Shown piece by piece: positions 22,888 to 24,275 of a stretch of DNA of 24,275 bases. The translations under genes were made by a program, and so were the position numbers. Source of the stretch: JAFMKE01 sp964655225 (GTDB lineage: Bacteria > Bacteroidota > Bacteroidia > Chitinophagales > UBA8649); the NCBI GenBank assembly GCA_964655225.1, contig CAZZMB010000035.1, positions 1-24,275 of the forward strand, read 5' to 3'. Within the stretch, counting starts at the first letter, position 1. Each line of letters begins with the position of its first letter. The notes beneath the pieces were generated by a model. That model searched no databases, was not told where the DNA came from, and saw only the letters and a program-made list of their open reading frames with translations.

Positions 22888-24275
22888 ATGAGCACAAGAA
22901 AAGAAAAAGATACCTTAGGATTTGTTGAAGTACCTGCCGATAAATATTGGGGCGCACAAACACAACGTTCAACGAAGAACTTTAGGATTAATCAAAAAAA
23001 TGGCAAAATGCCATTGGAGATTATTAAAGCATTCGCCGTCTTAAAAAAAGCAGCAGCTAAGACCAATCATAGTTTAGGTGTTCTTGCTGAGGAAAAGTCA
23101 GTATTAATCGGTCAAGTTTGCGATGAAATTTTAGCTGGTAAGTTGGACGATCAATTTCCTTTAGTCGTCTGGCAAACGGGCAGTGGAACCCAAAGTAATA
23201 TGAACTGTAATGAGGTTATTGCCTTTCGGGGGCATGTGCTTAACGGCGGTAAACTGACAGATGAGAGCAAGATTTTACATCCCAATGATGACGTAAATAA
23301 ATCTCAATCAAGCAATGACACTTTCCCTACAGCAATGCACATTGCTGCGTATGCCATTTTGATGGAGGTAACCATACCAGGTATTGTTGAATTAAGAGAT
23401 GCTTTAGCAGCAAAATCGAAAGCATTTATGGACCTTGTAAAAATTGGCAGAACGCATTTTATGGATGCAACACCCTTGACTTTAGGTCAGGAATTGTCGG
23501 GCTATGTGAGTCAATTAAACCATGGATTGAGAGCTATCGAAAACACCCTTGATCATTTAAGTGAATTAGCTTTAGGTGGAACAGCTGTTGGGACGGGCAT
23601 AAACACTCCCGCAGGATATTCAGCGCTGGTAGCAGAAAATATTGCCGAAATTACAGGACTTCCTTTTGTAACAGCGGAAAACAAATTTGAAGCATTAGCA
23701 GCTCATGATGCAATCGTTGAAGCACATGGGGCGCTAAAAACAGTCGCTGTTAGTTTGATGAAAATAGGCAACGATATTCGAATGTTGTCTTCAGGTCCTC
23801 GATGTGGAATTGGAGAAATTATTATTCCAGCGAATGAGCCCGGTTCTTCAATCATGCCAGGAAAAGTTAATCCAACTCAAAGCGAAGCGATTACTATGGT
23901 TGCCGCGCAAGTTATGGGCAATGATGTAGCGATTAATATTGGTGGATCAAATGGTCATTTTGAATTGAATGTGTTTAAACCAATGATGATTGATAATTTC
24001 ATTCATTCAGCACGCTTAATTGGAGATGCCTGTCTCTCATTCACAGAGAATTGTGTACTTGGATTGGAGCCCAACCAAGCAAGAATAACAGAAAACTTAA
24101 ACAATTCATTAATGCTGGTGACGGCCTTAAACACAAAAATTGGGTACTACAAGGCTGCTGAAATAGCGGGTAAAGCGCATGCTGAAAATAAAACCTTGAA
24201 AGAAGTTGCTTTAGAACTGGGCTACCTAACAAGTGAAGAATTTGATGAATGGGTCGATCCTAGTAAAATGATAGG
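22888..24275 (+). CDS. fumC: Fumarate hydratase, class II (C-terminal end cut by the window)
   Basis: A class II (iron-independent) fumarase interconverting fumarate and malate in the TCA cycle. 462 codons are present from ATG 22888 to the window edge without a stop, and the family is about 465 residues, so only the last few residues are missing. Signatures are complete: the TGSGTQSNMNCNEV loop, SSNDTFPTAMHIA, the catalytic His190 in GRTHFMDATPLTLGQE, and GSSIMPGKVNP with the catalytic Ser321. GSSIMPGKVNP is shared with aspartase, but the overall sequence (DATPLTLGQE, GGSNGHFELN) is that of fumarase. The 186-base gap upstream (22702-22887) shows no promoter I can name. Confidence 0.95.
   Translation, partial: MSTRKEKDTLGFVEVPADKYWGAQTQRSTKNFRINQKNGKMPLEIIKAFAVLKKAAAKTNHSLGVLAEEKSVLIGQVCDEILAGKLDDQFPLVVWQTGSGTQSNMNCNEVIAFRGHVLNGGKLTDESKILHPNDDVNKSQSSNDTFPTAMHIAAYAILMEVTIPGIVELRDALAAKSKAFMDLVKIGRTHFMDATPLTLGQELSGYVSQLNHGLRAIENTLDHLSELALGGTAVGTGINTPAGYSALVAENIAEITGLPFVTAENKFEALAAHDAIVEAHGALKTVAVSLMKIGNDIRMLSSGPRCGIGEIIIPANEPGSSIMPGKVNPTQSEAITMVAAQVMGNDVAINIGGSNGHFELNVFKPMMIDNFIHSARLIGDACLSFTENCVLGLEPNQARITENLNNSLMLVTALNTKIGYYKAAEIAGKAHAENKTLKEVALELGYLTSEEFDEWVDPSKMI

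Noticed and set aside
1..24275. Mobile elements, CRISPR arrays, phage or defence islands
   Set aside because: No transposase, integrase, array of regularly spaced repeats or defence-type gene is visible; the genes are ordinary chromosomal families with similar composition throughout. The tRNA-Ser is not followed by an integrase, so there is no sign of an integrated element there.

Overview
The window reads as a chromosomal housekeeping stretch from a member of the Bacteroidota, most likely a marine Flavobacteriia-like lineage. The DNA is AT-rich. Several genes are preceded by the Bacteroidota -7 promoter element TAnnTTTG rather than a TATAAT box, and most starts lack a clear Shine-Dalgarno sequence. 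Gene families and neighbourhoods also fit: an exbB-unknown-exbD-exbD block, a DUF4286 gene ahead of mutL, a formimidoylglutamase-like protein with a Bacteroidota-type C-terminal tail, and a MurA with Asp in place of the catalytic-loop Cys. I found no insertion sequence, phage gene, CRISPR array, toxin-antitoxin pair or obvious island.

Layout, left to right. 65-838 is a TatD-family hydrolase, followed by tRNA-Ser(GGA) at 985-1074. 1135-3415 is a four-gene proton-channel operon (ExbB-like, small three-helix protein, two ExbD-like proteins) ending in a strong terminator, then a 47-residue membrane micro-protein at 3525. An acyl-CoA dehydrogenase (minus, 3729-4868) is divergent from a three-gene unit of DUF4286, a small membrane protein and mutL (5010-7528). 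An alpha/beta hydrolase (minus) and murA (plus) follow, murA converging on queG (minus). 11185-12902 is the chaperone pair grpE-dnaJ. 13022-14005 is a secreted zinc-dependent phospholipase C / S1-P1-type enzyme, converging with overlapping stop codons on a minus-strand two-gene unit, amino-acid (Glu/Leu/Phe/Val) dehydrogenase followed by NhaD. 16741-17895 is the formimidoylglutamase-like gene. A small helical-repeat protein (minus), rlmD (plus), a seven-helix membrane protein plus a short methylmalonyl-CoA mutase small subunit (minus), an enoyl-CoA hydratase (plus) and a nearly complete fumC (plus, cut by the window end) close the window.

Functionally the window mixes genome and RNA maintenance (MutL, TatD, RlmD, QueG), protein folding (GrpE/DnaJ), cell-wall precursor synthesis (MurA), proton-driven envelope energisation (ExbBD), sodium/proton exchange, and carbon and nitrogen catabolism feeding acyl-CoA and TCA reactions.

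I do not see a clear-cut novel multi-gene system. The points most worth a second look are enzymes whose expected active-site or metal residues are altered (MutL endonuclease motifs, formimidoylglutamase-like metal ligands, MurA Asp122, DnaJ with only two zinc motifs), the unusually short mutase small subunit paired with an unknown membrane protein, a possible leaderless mRNA for the DUF4286 gene, and small unlisted genes.
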